Shown: positions 1 to 29,495 of the stretch, one piece after another
Numbering within the stretch: position 1 is the first letter of the stretch
Layout of the letters: the number at the start of each line of letters is the position of its first letter
NCBI GenBank assembly: GCA_037179515.1
Contig: JAXCGZ010007657.1
Span: forward strand, 31,001-95,000
Reading direction: 5' to 3'
DNA length: 64,000 nucleotides
From: Halocaridina rubra
Taxonomy: Eukaryota; Arthropoda; Malacostraca; Decapoda; Atyidae
Program-made: the position numbers and the translations under genes
Notes under the pieces: generated by a model
Database searches by the model: none
What the model was told of the DNA's origin: nothing
The model's input: the letters and a program-made list of their open reading frames with translations, nothing else

Positions 1-93
1 ACAGTTTTACGAAGCTCTTTTAGTTTAGTATAGCATTCTTATACCACAGAACCCCTAAATCAAGCTTATATATTCTTTTTGGCGAAAGGAGCT

Positions 94-174
<81 letters not shown>

Positions 175-905
175 TAGTAGACCTCTTTCAAGGATCTTCC
201 AGGGATAAGCTGGAGAGGAATCTTGAAACACTACGAGGTGCCTGATGGGCTAATATTATGCTAATGAACTAAGTCATAAAGGTAACTTTCATTCCCATTT
301 CTACAAAGAAGAGGAGAAGGGAAATTTGGCTTAGAAAAGGAACAGATATAAAGCTAATAAAGATAACTACTTAAAATAGCAAGTTATTTTGTAATTCACA
401 CAATACTGTATTAGGGTAAAACTCATACTCTTTCATGATAAAGGGAAAGTGAGTATATTTTGTAATGCAGAAGTCGATATGAAAAAATACAAGGACAATC
501 CGAAAAATATTCTAGGGAAAATATAACTGACACCATAAATAGAATGATTTACAAACGAAAATTATAAACAGAGAGAGAGAGAGAGCTTATCTATATTATT
601 CATCCAGTACACGAAAACATTTCATCTTCTCTCTATTAGAATTATTATGATGGAAAGGAAATACTTAAATATTCAAATTAATTAAGAGAATCATTTATAT
701 CTCTAAAATCTTAAACTACAATATCCAATGAAATATAATATTAATATGAAGTATTTTATACAGGCAATGCCAATACCATCAGAATAAACAACTAACATGA
801 GATCTCTACCTTATGACCTATACACAAGTATAACCATCAAAATATTCAACATAGACTTATGATGGCATAACTGGTGATAATTTATATAGTTTATGTAATT
901 TAAGC
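1..905. other. No gene seen; downstream region of the channel gene
   Basis: Besides the AG tract at 95 and a short one at 573-586, this is AT-rich sequence without recognisable coding matches on either strand. Confidence 0.6.
95..171. repeat. (AG)n microsatellite
   Basis: Uninterrupted AG dinucleotide tract of about 77 bases. Confidence 0.95.
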
Positions 906-995
906 TTATTTAGACATTTGTTGTAGTTTCCCTGCCACTAATATTAATAATGATAAATAGCTAATGAAGGCGAGGAAGCCTACTCCAAAAAAGTC
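906..995 (-). pseudogene. Diverged second copy of the M4-coding segment of the channel gene
   Basis: Read on the minus strand, this piece begins 14 bases past the channel stop codon. It translates to FFGVGFLAFISYLSLLILVA followed by GKLQQMSK and a stop. It aligns along its length with the true M4 end (YVFGLGFLTFIGYFSYLVII, then VAGK), with conservative changes. No strong splice acceptor precedes it, so it is most likely a partial tandem duplication in the 3' UTR. An alternative last exon or the relic of a neighbouring paralogue is also possible. The resemblance is seen directly; the origin is inferred. Confidence 0.6.
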
Positions 996-1008
996 ATAAA
1001 TAAAGTCT

Positions 1009-8868
<7,860 letters not shown>

Positions 8869-8928
8869 TAGGAAGAATCCTTCACTGAACACGTACAATA
8901 TCAAAACATCCAAAAGCAATTGGACCAT

Positions 8929-10736
8929 TATATAAACATCAAGAATAACGTCATGCTTTCAATAAGGCAAACAATTTTACGCTGCCACGCCCTCTACTGT
9001 TTCATCAGTTTGTGTTGTCAACACTTTCTACTTATTCTATACCAGAGCAAATTAGCTAAAATATAATTGTCACACATTAGATCAATAACTGGAGATAGGT
9101 TTTTCTATTGTGTGCTGTACATTTAATGTATCACTATTAATCCCCATTATAGGTATGGACAAAAAAGGTTGGCACTTCGGAATTAAGGCTGGATGCTTTT
9201 CCTGATGCCCCGTGGGCTCAATCCCAAGTCTGTCACCTTCCGAATCGAGTGCCCCTGAAGCTAGGCTTTTCTATATATGGACAAAATTTGCTGGGTAAAA
9301 TGCTTTTCAAAGAATTTCTATACGGAATGCCTAATAACATTTCCTTATCACTCGATTGAAACATGACATAATTAAATGCATATTCGAATTTTTCAAAAAC
9401 TTGAAAAACTCAGTTGTTAACCAGATATTCTAGTTATTAAGCATCGTTTTCAATTTTCATACGAAATAATAAGCAGAGAGACTTTGTCAAATGAGGACAT
9501 GCTGGAGATGTTAAAATTCCCACAAAAACATACTTGGAAGTCCCTGTCGCCTGCTTTTTTTTTTTTTTTATTCAAAGACCCTTATCATATATATCCTTGA
9601 ACATGAGATGCAATAAGTATTTACAATTTCCTCTCTGCAAATTCCGATTATCAACTATTCTTAAATAAAAAAAAGGCAGGCTTACATTTTGCAATGAAGC
9701 TTTAATACAAAGCTGCAAACTATAACAAGCCACTCCTGTCAAAGCATCAATCCCTATCATCTCTTATCAAAACCCTCAGAGTAGGTCAGTTTAAAAGTAC
9801 ATTTTAGTATTGAAGCTTTAGTTAGTCGTATTAAGATTTACCATTTCTACCCAAATGAAACAATTTTCATGAACCGAAGTTCTTTCTAAATCTTTTGATA
9901 TTGAAAATGTGTGGATAGACATTAGTTCGCATATGCCCTATTTATGTCACAGTGAGTTCCTAACTTGTAAAATACTACACTTGCTTGAAGAGTTAGTTGA
10001 TTAACACAAGGAATTTTTGCAAGTGTTAGAAAAGGTGTCATAACTATTCTAAAGAAAGGTCCTTATATTATAGCATAAGGAAAATCTTATTAAATATACA
10101 TATTTTTTTCCATATAAAAAAATTTCAAGTGCTTTGAAATAAAAATTTATTAAACCCTAGACAGATTTACAAGCAGCTTATTTTAGTAGCTCCTTCTTTA
10201 TTTAGTTTATGTCATTAAAAAATACTTGGAAATCGAACAGCAATTCATGATGCATGTTTTTTTTTAAAGAGAATTTTTAATTTCCAAGATTACGAGAATA
10301 GTGAACTGGCAAGATATTACAAGTTTTCCTTTAGCTCGAGTCAGAACAACTCAAGTTCACATATATCTTAATGCCTATCACATACCTAAATTTCAAAGCA
10401 CCTACAGTCCTTGCAGCACACACTAAAATTTCTTGCCTATGCAACTGACATGACTACCGTGCTTATAACTAAATATATTTATCATCAACAGTAATGTGTC
10501 TACATACCACACCAACTCGTAATATTACGTAGTTCTTGAGGTTCGTAAATCATTAGTACTAATAATACTTAATAAATAATGTGCACTTTACAAACATCAC
10601 TACAGCAACTTCCCCCCATGTCAAATAACTTGACATCGACTGAACACAAGACTCAAGAAGTTGGACTTGATAAAAACATATTAGACTTACAAACTAGAAC
10701 AAGGAGAATTAAGAAGTTCTTAACTAGCAGTCACAT
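8929..10736. other. Intergenic: channel gene 5' flank and RpS3A 3' flank
   Basis: Contains one family C repeat (9131-9258) and oligo-T runs. No exon was recognised. The channel gene's promoter must lie here or inside the first part of this stretch, but no convincing core element was seen. Confidence 0.5.
9131..9258 (-). repeat. Dispersed repeat family C
   Basis: Contains CACTCGATTCGGAAGGTGAC, GAGCCCACGGGGCATCAGGA and the tail GGGGATTAATAGTGATAC on the minus strand. It lies between the channel gene and RpS3A. Confidence 0.55.
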
Positions 10737-10742
10737 TTTATT
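10737..10742 (-). promoter_or_regulatory. Polyadenylation signal overlapping the RpS3A stop codon
   Basis: On the minus strand the stop codon and following bases read TAATAAAA, so AATAAA starts inside the stop codon. Short 3' UTRs are typical of ribosomal protein mRNAs, but no transcript end can be seen here. Confidence 0.5.
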
Positions 10743-13700
10743 AGACACTAGCTTGTACAGGTGGTTCATAGTTGTCAGGACGATCAACCTTGGCACCTAC
10801 ATCGTCACCGGCAGCAATGGCCTTTCCGCTTTCACCATGCATTTCCATCAATTTGTTAAGATCAAAACGGGGCTTCTTCAACACCTTGACCTGAGAAAAT
10901 TATACATCATTAATTACAAATACTGTACAATGAATTCAAATAAATCTACAATAAATATTCCACTTTCTATAAGTTAATCTTAAAGGAAGCTTCAATATAG
11001 AATTCTATATAAAAATTTACCGTGATCTCTCCTAATACAATATATAGCACTATCAGAATGACTACAACACTGAGACTGCAGCAATAAATAAAAAAGAAAT
11101 TCATAAAAATACTGACATACACTGATAAAAGAACTAAAATATGCCATTATCATGAAATAGAAACAGCTACAGCCATCAGGCCCAATGGCAGATCCTTGCA
11201 CACTTACCCTGTTGATGATCAAAACAGGGTGGTGGGAGGGAATCATGGCAGAATTTTATACTCAAGGAGCTAAAAGGAGTGACGGGGATATATTTATTTC
11301 AGGTGAATGTGCTCTCACTTGCCCACCCCCCTTACAAGAGGATTGTGGCCACTGTATATGTATGTCTGTATGAATGAAAGGAACTAAATTAGACAACATA
11401 CCTTGCGAATATGTACATCCTTGAGGGGATAAATGGAGTTGCAAGCCTTGCGAATATCATCAGCCATGGTGTCAGGAATAAGCTTGTTGACGACTTCTTT
11501 CAGTTCGCTGCCTGAGACCTCACGGGCGATAATATCTACCATCTTCTTGCGGATGTTTTTCACCTGCTGGTGTTGGGCATAGGTGGTTTTCTTTGTCTGA
11601 TTATTCATTCTCTCTGTGAAGCCAATGCAAAAGACTCGCAGACTGTAACCATCTGTGGTTTTAACATCTACATGAGCTTCAATGCAAGTCTGAAATACAA
11701 AATGGGGTTCAGCAGAAGGTTAGCTTTCTACGTCGTTAACACCTGATTACTGTATCTTCAAAATAGCAGGATACACTAAAACAAAAAATAATCAAGAGTT
11801 CCGAAAGCTAATTAGGATATAATTTTGGAATAGAAGCCTACAAGACAGTGACCAAGAAAGAGCAAATAATATTGTTATACTCTATATTCAAGTTCATAAT
11901 CCAATCAAAAGAAAACATTTTATAGTCAACAATAAAGTTTACAGTTTAAATATCATTTTTTTCCCCCAAATTACAACGACTGACTAGCAGAAACAATTTC
12001 ATAACCTCAACTGTGCATATTACAACTACAACAAATATTTTTTCTCCTGGCAGACTAGGGAACAACAACAAAAGCAACTCATTCTTCTCCTCCAATTACC
12101 CACCTGCCATTTCTTGACCATTGAACGCAGTTTATCTGTGGTCAGGTTAAATCCATAGAAGTTAGTAAGGACATTCTTGCCTTGCACTTCCTCAGCAATG
12201 AGGCGGAACTTGCGGAAGCTTCTTTCAGCATCACTTTCATTTTGCAGGTCAGCCAAAGACACTTCAAAGACTCGGCCCTTAAGACCTTCAGATGCAATCT
12301 CTGAAAATGACGAAATTAAAAAATTATATGATGCATTAAAGATCATGGTACCAAATCAATCAAGAAGCATAAAGCACATATGAAGAATATAACTCTCCAT
12401 TTACGCAGAGTTTATGCAATGAATTCATATAAAACTATGCACTACAAGTTGAATACACTATCATCGCTAAACGCAGCGTGAAAATTACCAAGAATCTGCA
12501 TGCTTATCATTGGTGCTTCTGGTACCAGAGTAACAAAAATAGAAAAATATTTTTCCACAGCTCTGAATATGATACTTGAAACAAGAGCAAGCCTGCATGC
12601 AGATAATAGTTCTTGGATCATCTTAAAATCTCATCCACTTCCAAAGTCTCGCTGTAACTATATAAATCCAACAAATATTACCAAGTATAACAACCAAAGA
12701 GCAGTGCAATATTCTACAATTATCAGCATTATAAAGGTAGTCGGATGAGTTTATCTCAACTTACTGCTTTTGTTTCTAATTATCCCCTTACTTATACGCA
12801 TGTTCTATCTCTTGCAATCTGACTGCAATACTGAATATGTAAATTTCAAAGAGCTTAACAAGGTAAGAAATTACAAGCACTGCCTTTATCTGTATTAGTA
12901 TATAGTGGATTTATTAATCTAACATTTTAAATGAGTTATCAAGACAAGAAAACAAACTTGAGACCAATGAGTATTCTATCACAATTCTATATAAACTTCA
13001 GTGGCCACAACATAATACTGTATATGAAAATGTTCCCAAAAACTGTTTCAACCTCGCAATACACCAGAGGATGACATTTCACTGAACTGCAAAAAAATAA
13101 CTCACCATAACAATCATGTATTTAGGCTGAGTTCTGTTAGCATTATGAAATTAATATAAATGAAAAGTTTAGGTAAAAAAAAAATAAGATTGTGGTAAGA
13201 AAAGGCAAAACAATTTCAACACAAAGAAAAGTCGTATTTCACAGAGGAGCAAGTTTCTAATATACACAGGAATTCTTAAAGCTCACAGCTAAGAAAAATG
13301 CTGTCATACGCCTTACAGCTAAAATTAATTTGCTAATACTTTAATGAACTTTCTCAGGGTATTACAATTTCTAATCCACATCAAGAATTACAAGCATACA
13401 CAGTCTATTTCAATGCACGTCTATAAATGAAAACAATATGTATATAATTGATGTGAGCAATAAATACATGGAAATACTTTACAAATCAGTCATTCACCTG
13501 AGGAAATTCCTATCACATCTCATATCTACTTTAGCTGTTTACGCACCAACACAGCAATACTGCATAGGTGCATTCAGGATATTAAGTGATGAAATTATAT
13601 AAAGTACAAATATCAATAATAATACGAAGCTAGAACTAGGTCAAAGGTCGTGTTTTCGGTGCATCTGTTGTGATTCCTACTCATTAAAATTTAGTATTTT

Positions 13701-14826
13701 AAATCTAAATCTTTAAATTTAAATCTTAACCTCACCAGGACAGATTGTCGACCAATAAAAGATAAAACTAAATATCAAGAGATCAAAATCAATCTCCAGC
13801 GATATTGTTTGTCTGTAATTCATTGTATTTTACATAATTGTCTCAATAATTATCAATTAATATCCCTAGTTTTAAAGATTCCAAGTCAAGGAAAATCTGC
13901 GACCTTGCATTTAAGTATAAAAAGAAGGAAGGAGAGACTTTCTGTACCACAAAACCAAAATTTCTATTTTCACCACAAAACCAACAGTATGATGGTCCAG
14001 TCTAAAAAAATCCTGCTAAACTGCATCTTTTCCGGCAGTTGTAACACCTTCCTAGTTTCAGTGGAATTTTACAAAAATACAGTGAAGAAAACCAGGTGAT
14101 TTTTTAAAAATACACTCTTATATGCTAAGAAATAAAAACTATACTTCTGGTTAGGATACTCTTTATGAATCCTTCCAAACTTATTTAGTTTCTTTAAGTT
14201 AAGTTTGTTAGGTTTGGTTACCTAAGTCAGGTTTAGTTCAAAACAATCAAGGGTGCATAAAACGAATCTTTACCATATTACGTATGGTTTTGTAAGTACC
14301 CCCAAAACATTATAACTACAGTATTTACGTTTGATACAGTGTGAAAGTATATTTAATTAATCAAAAGTTTTAAAAAATAAGATATATATTTCATACACTA
14401 AGACTTACTTGTTCCCTGTGTTCTGTTGATTAGGGTTTTGCCAACATTGCGATTGGTAAACAATGCTGGAGATTTTACCTCATACCAATCTTTACGGGTG
14501 AAGGGATCGACTCTGGAAATAAAAAATAAAAAACTTAAATGAAATATGTAAAATGAATATGGCAATAAATATAAAATACTTTGGCACCCGCTGACAAATA
14601 TGCGGCCAATCTCGCTCAGAGCACACGAACGGGTGAAAATCCAACACACCTCTAAATTTCATCACATTTCATCTACCACATTTTAAAATATAACTTCATT
14701 TTATAATGCCCGAAACCTCAAGGAACAATTAAATACTAATTGACTGCATTGTGATGACACTTACACCTTCTTCTTGCCTCCCTTTTTGCCGGATTTATTA
14801 AGGCCCTTATTCTTTCCGACAGCCAT
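10741..14826 (-). CDS. RpS3A: 40S ribosomal protein S3A (eS1)
   Basis: Component of the small ribosomal subunit (eS1 family) acting in cytoplasmic translation. Coding exons (minus): 14826-14765, 14512-14409, 12300-12104, 11689-11402, 10890-10741, joining in frame to 266 aa, the usual family length. The start [20 protein letters not shown], the stretch [44 protein letters not shown] and the end [10 protein letters not shown] are diagnostic. The bases just upstream of the ATG are pyrimidine-rich on the coding strand (CTCTGCTCGCTCTCCC), as expected for a 5'TOP leader. An AATAAA overlaps the stop codon, implying a very short 3' UTR. The gene is divergent from the TMEM192-like gene. I scanned the introns for C/D snoRNA boxes on the coding strand and found no convincing pair. 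Confidence 0.98.
11186..11383 (+). repeat. Dispersed repeat family D, copy in RpS3A intron 4
   Basis: Shares an ordered series of blocks with the copies at 17521, 22337 and 63355: acccaagcaggGTGG-type start, gggAATCATGGCAG, TTTATACTCAAGGAGCTAAA, GTGAATG, a run of C, TTACAAGAGG, and a TATGTATG-rich tail. Non-coding, about 200 bp, moderately diverged. Confidence 0.6.
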
Positions 14827-17063
14827 GGTTGCTGGGAGAGCGAGCAGAGATGGTAAGCATAACAGTTTTCTTCTTCTTAGTATTTTGGTCGTAGGAAATT
14901 GGAATGTCAAGTGGTCCCATTCGTCTTCTAGATATAATTTATTTATCTTATTTATTTATTATAATATATCGTTATTTTATTTGCTTAGAGTTTTATTTTA
15001 TTTTTACTTTTATGCTATTTATCTATTTATATGTTTGTTTATTCATTTATTCTTAAAACTAATAGGAAACATTATGATAGGAGTATTTTGGGGGGGTCAA
15101 AAGTTCAAAGGCATAATTTTTTTTAAATTATGAGAAGAGAAAAGTAATTATGATTATATGCAGGGCTAGAACGAATCATTATAGAAACGAAGAAAATTTC
15201 TGACATTTATCAAACCTAATTCTTGATACAGAAATTAAAGTTATAAGAGAGATATTGAAGAGGGTTATTATATATTTATTGTCTGCTGTTCAAAAAAGTA
15301 AGTTCTTGTACAATAGAGACAGGTACTTATGATTATATTCTGCGACCATATGGAAAATAAAGAAAAATATAGATACACGAAAGACTTACTGACTACCTAA
15401 GATTATATATACATGAATCCTAAATAATAATTTTATCTATTATTCATTACTTATAGCATATGGATACTTCATTAATATGTAAAATATCATATGTCCTATT
15501 TCACAAAACTGAAATAGTGAGGGGACTTTCGCACTGTGTTGCTGGTAGTGTCTATCAAACTCTAAACTTAACCAGTCTAGGAATCCTAACATTATCCTCA
15601 CTTAAACATATTATACTGTAAATAGAGGAAAATTCATTATTAGCTATATTGATTATGGGATTTATTTTTTCTTTTATCCTTCTTCCTATGCATTATCACT
15701 CGGACCAACTTTCGCCATTAGTTTGTGATAAATTGAAGTTGATTCCGTTTATAGATACTGAATGATTCTCCATTCATTTTTTACAATTTCAAGCTCTGTA
15801 TGGTTGAAGACAAAAGTGCACTTATTTTGTTTAGTGTCATGAAGGAATTGTATTCAGGTGTTTAGTTTTGAGCACAATGTTATTTTCACGTTTGGTGATA
15901 AGTATCTGATGTTTAACTCTTTTTTTTATCATTTTCTTGCTTATAGAGTAGGATGGGTTAAACCTCATCTAGTGTCTTTAAAATGCTATAATGATATTCA
16001 AGGGCTTTATTTTTTTTAAATGTTTAGCACTCTAATTTTCTTTTTAAGAATCAAAGAATCGTAAAAACTAATCTCTTAAAGTATATTACTAGTAATTTAG
16101 TATTAAGGCCAACGACGTCATAATAAACATTTATTGCAAGAGATGAAAAAATAATGCTACTTATGGAGCATATTAGAATTAAAATTAACTGCACGTATAG
16201 CACAAATGATGCACTATATCCATAAATACATTCTTTTGTCAAGTCATTTGGGACATCAACAGAAAGTGTAAAAATGCTTTTGCAATGAAAGATGCGATTC
16301 GTGACGGTGTTTTTGACACTATTTATATATCATAGGTGTAATTATTAAAGTATGTTGCTCTCTCGAGACAATGAAGAATATTTTCAGGCTAGATAAACGT
16401 CACATAATATTTAAGTGTACTAATAAAGAAACTCCGTGTATTTTGGTTGTTTAGAGATGAAAATTCATATCCATTGACAAAGGACAACCAACTTTTCCGT
16501 ATACGCCCTCCAATACGACAAGATATCATTCAGTTATAGAGTATGGTGGGGAAAAAATAAAATAAAAATAGAAATTGTTCAATATAATAAGAAATAATAT
16601 GCTGGTAATTAAGTTAGAGTATATCTTATTATCTAAGAAAGTTTCACATGTATTATGGCTAGTTGCATTCTTTAGAAGTCTGCTTTATTTTTATAAACCC
16701 TTGTAAGTAATTACATAAACTAATTTCCTATTCCAAGACACACTAAATCCCATTTCATCATTGAAATTGCTTGTTATCTTTCAAAGACACTGTGTGCGCA
16801 CAGGGTTTTATTTTTTTTTAATTCATAATAGAATAATTTTAAAATTGCTATATATGTATTTTTGTAAATTTACTTTTAACCCAATGCATTTAAAAATATT
16901 TCATTAATAATAAATGTACATAAATTGTGCTTAATTCGAAAAGTAAACTTACTTCTACACCATGTCGATATTTTGAGTTTGTTTTGGTTTGTGCTGTCAG
17001 TGATCAACTCCCACTTTTGGGGCTTATTATAAGGGTCGTCGTTATATTTTCATAAATTTCCTC
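14827..17063. promoter_or_regulatory. Divergent promoter region of RpS3A and the TMEM192-like gene
   Basis: The two start codons face away from each other across about 2.2 kb of AT-rich DNA. The RpS3A side has a pyrimidine-rich leader next to its ATG. No CpG-rich block or conserved exon was seen in between. Whether promoter elements are shared cannot be judged. Confidence 0.5.
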
Positions 17064-26727
<9,664 letters not shown>

Positions 26728-26830
26728 GTAGGAGCTAAGAAGAGTGATTTACGTTTATAAGCTTCTTTTGAATGTTTGTGCTTTTGACTCTGTCAATCCT
26801 CTTATATGGGGGATTGCAGCCATTGCATTA
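26728..26830 (+). repeat. Dispersed repeat family D, 3' part
   Basis: Contains AGGAGCTAAGAAGAGTGATT, TTTTGACTCTGTCAATCCTC, then TTATATGGGGGATTGCAGCC ATTGCAT, the 3' half of family D. Confidence 0.5.
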
Positions 26831-26915
26831 ATAGTAGAAATACAGTACTATAGTTACCTTTGTGGATGATTGTTGCTGGCATACGTTGATGGCAGAGGAG
26901 AAGGAGGGGGACTAA

Positions 26916-28644
26916 TTATTGGAAGGAGTCCCCTTCCATAAAAACGTTAGGGAACTCTTCCAATACAGGCTGTATTTCTGGCATTTTTTCTCTCTCTCTT
27001 TTGGTAGCTGCTTCCCTGCCTACTGGCACAAGGAAACGATCCAGAGAAATTTGTCTCTTTCTTGTTTGGTAAATTTTCCTAAAAATATTTATTGCATTGT
27101 CATTTACCATGTTCAGTACTCTAGTGCCCACAGTTTTATCTGGGTGATGATTCTCAATAAAAGCCTGCACATCATTCCACTTACTAAAAATTTCTTTAAC
27201 TCTTCATTGGACACCTTTACCCTCGCATCCCCCTCCTCCACTGACTGCTCCTCTTGGGGATTCTTCACTTGTTCACGTTGCAACTCAAGTAATTCATCGG
27301 TGGTAAGTTCTTTGTGGTCTTCCACCAGCTTCTCCACATCCTCTTCATTAACCTCCATGCCCAAACTTTTGCCCGTGGCCACAATTTCACTCACAATTTG
27401 AATTGAGAACTCCTGCTTGAAACCTGGCCAAAGTTTCCTCCAGGTGGAGTTCAACGTGCGATGTGAGACCTCCTTCCATGCTTTTTCAATGAAGCCAATG
27501 CAGTGGAGGATATTAGAGTGGTCTTTCCAGATATCATGAAGGGTCAAATCCGTGTCATTGGTGACCTGGAAACACCTGGCAAAGAGACCCTTCGTATATA
27601 ACTTCTTAAATTTGGAAATTACCTGCTGGTCCATGGACTGGAGGATAGGAGTGGTGTTAGGAAGCAGAAATTTTACTTTTATGAAGTCGTACTGTATAGC
27701 AAGATCTTCCACACCTGGAGGATGGGCAGGAGCATTATCCATTATGAGGAGACACTTAAAGGGCATCATTTTCCTCAAGATATTTCTTCAATGCTGGCGC
27801 AAACACGTCAATAAACCACTCTAGGAATAAAATCCTTATGACACAAGCCTTTGGATTTGACCTCCACATTTCTGGAAGGCTAGCCTTCAACACATTATTG
27901 CGCTTAAAACACACGGATTTTCTGAGTGGTAAACTAAACAAGGCTTGATCGTAAAGTCCCCACTTCGATTATCGCACAATGAAAGTGTCGGCCTGTCTTT
28001 CATTGGTTTGTGGCCAGGCAGTGACTTCGCCTCTTGGGTTATATAAGTTCTTTTGGGCATTTTCTTCCAAAAGAGTCCCGTTTCATCACAGTTAAAAACT
28101 TGTTGCGGAATATAACCTGCACTCTCGATAAAATTAGCAAATTCCTTCACTTAAGAATCCAGTGCCTTTTGGTTGGAACTAGCCGCCTCTCCATGTCTAA
28201 TGACGCTATAAATTCCAGTTCATTGATGAAAGTGTGCAAACCAGCTTCTGCTGGCTTTAAATTCGTCAACTTTAGCACCACTAGAACTTGGATAGTTTGC
28301 TACTAAATTTTGGTGGATTTGCAGAGCCTTAGCGCTAATACTATCTCCAACCATCTATTTTTCATTTATCCACACAAACAATAACTTCTACCTCTTGTAT
28401 TAACTGTGACCTTTTTCTTCGTTAATATATTTACTCCCTTAGCCACGTCAGCTGCCTTATAGATCTCTTTACTCTTCAAAATAGTACAGATAGTCGATTT
28501 CGCCATGTTATACTGCTTTGCGAGATCAGACACGCGAACACCATTTTCATGCTTAGAAATTATTTCTTTCTTAATTTCCACTGTTATGTGTCTAGGGTGT
28601 TTGACGCCACTGTTACTAACACTTTTAACTTTCTTATGAGCCAT
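26916..28644 (-). pseudogene. Tigger/pogo-type DDE transposase, frameshifted relic
   Basis: Reading from 28644 down: a CENP-B-type helix-turn-helix start (PRHITVEIKKEIISKHENGV, DLAKQYNMAKSTICTILKSK); a region with in-frame stops (LLFVWINEK then TAG, then MVGDSIS); the first catalytic Asp in FNCDETGLFWKKMPKRTYIT; the second in CLLIMDNAPAHP; the third in LPNTTPILQSMDQQ; and a C-terminus with QISLDRFL. At least three frame changes (near 28390, 27770-27940 and 27170) and stops near 28220 and 28150 mean that no full protein can be made. The transposon lies between the TMEM192-like and CUB genes. Family assignment is firm; activity is excluded by the breaks. Confidence 0.9.
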
Positions 28645-28840
28645 AATAAGGGCTATCTGAAAGGCAAGACAATGGAATAAAGCAAGACCTACGAACTACA
28701 CAGCGCAGACACCAATGCAGAACTGAGAGCTGGCGAGCAGGATACATGGTTGCCTGGCTGATGCATTTGTGTTCATGGGTTGGTTTTTGTTCATGATTTG
28801 GGGTAAAAATTTATTCAATACTTTGTTTGTGGGAACAGGC

Positions 28841-28864
28841 GTTCATGGGGTGGGGTCACCACTG
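28841..28864 (-). repeat. Terminal inverted repeat of the Tigger-like element
   Basis: On the minus strand the sequence begins CAGTGGTGACCCCACCCCAT and is flanked by TA, as expected for a pogo/Tc1 superfamily end upstream of the transposase start. I could not identify the matching left end. The bases after TA at about 26845 (CAGTACTATAG) are only a weak candidate. Confidence 0.6.
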
Positions 28865-29391
28865 TATTTCCAAGTGTTTCAAGGCTGATTTTGAGGCCAG
28901 CATTAAAATTTTTGCTTATAATGAACTATTAATTGTAGTGAAGTTTAAATATTAACAATATTTATTTAATAGAGCAATTAGAAACCTTCATTTCTCTTCC
29001 TTAATAAGGACACTTATAAATTAGGAAGCATTACCTACAGGAATGTTATGTGCGAACAGTCCTATACTGTACTTACAAATAATTTCAGATCATGACAGGG
29101 TAAAATAAGAATAAATTATGTTAAGTGCATAAAAACAATGTTAGGTTATGACATGTATAATTATGGAAAAAATCTATATCATGTACTTTGGTCTGAAAGA
29201 GTACTAAACATTGTGATATTTAGTAATTAAAATGAAGAACTTCATGGAAATAAATTCAATTGTTTCTTTTAAACATTTACAGTTTTGCTTTCCTCATTTT
29301 ATTATGTTACTCTTGAAGAAATATTTAATATATATACAGTAATGGTTTACTATAAATTTATGCAGTTTACTTTGATATGTTTCAAATAATG

Positions 29392-29397
29392 TTTATT
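29392..29397 (-). promoter_or_regulatory. Candidate polyadenylation signal of the CUB gene
   Basis: AATAAA on the minus strand about 100 bases downstream of the stop codon at 29496. It is the nearest canonical signal; transcript evidence is lacking. Confidence 0.4.
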
Positions 29398-29495
29398 ACG
29401 ATGCTTGCTCTAGATTAAAAATTTTAAATGATGTCAAAGTACTCTTTACATATGTTACGCGTAGTAGAGGAGTGATAGGTCTGCGATAGACAGAA

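Noticed and set aside
10579..10977. 132-codon plus-strand open frame
   Set aside because: It is the antisense shadow of the last RpS3A exon.
10891..14764. Intron-encoded C/D snoRNA in RpS3A, known from vertebrates
   Set aside because: No C box (RTGATGA) and D box (CTGA) pair at suitable spacing was found on the coding strand.
26919..27401. 160-codon plus-strand open frame with Ser-rich tail
   Set aside because: Antisense of the Tigger transposase C-terminus.
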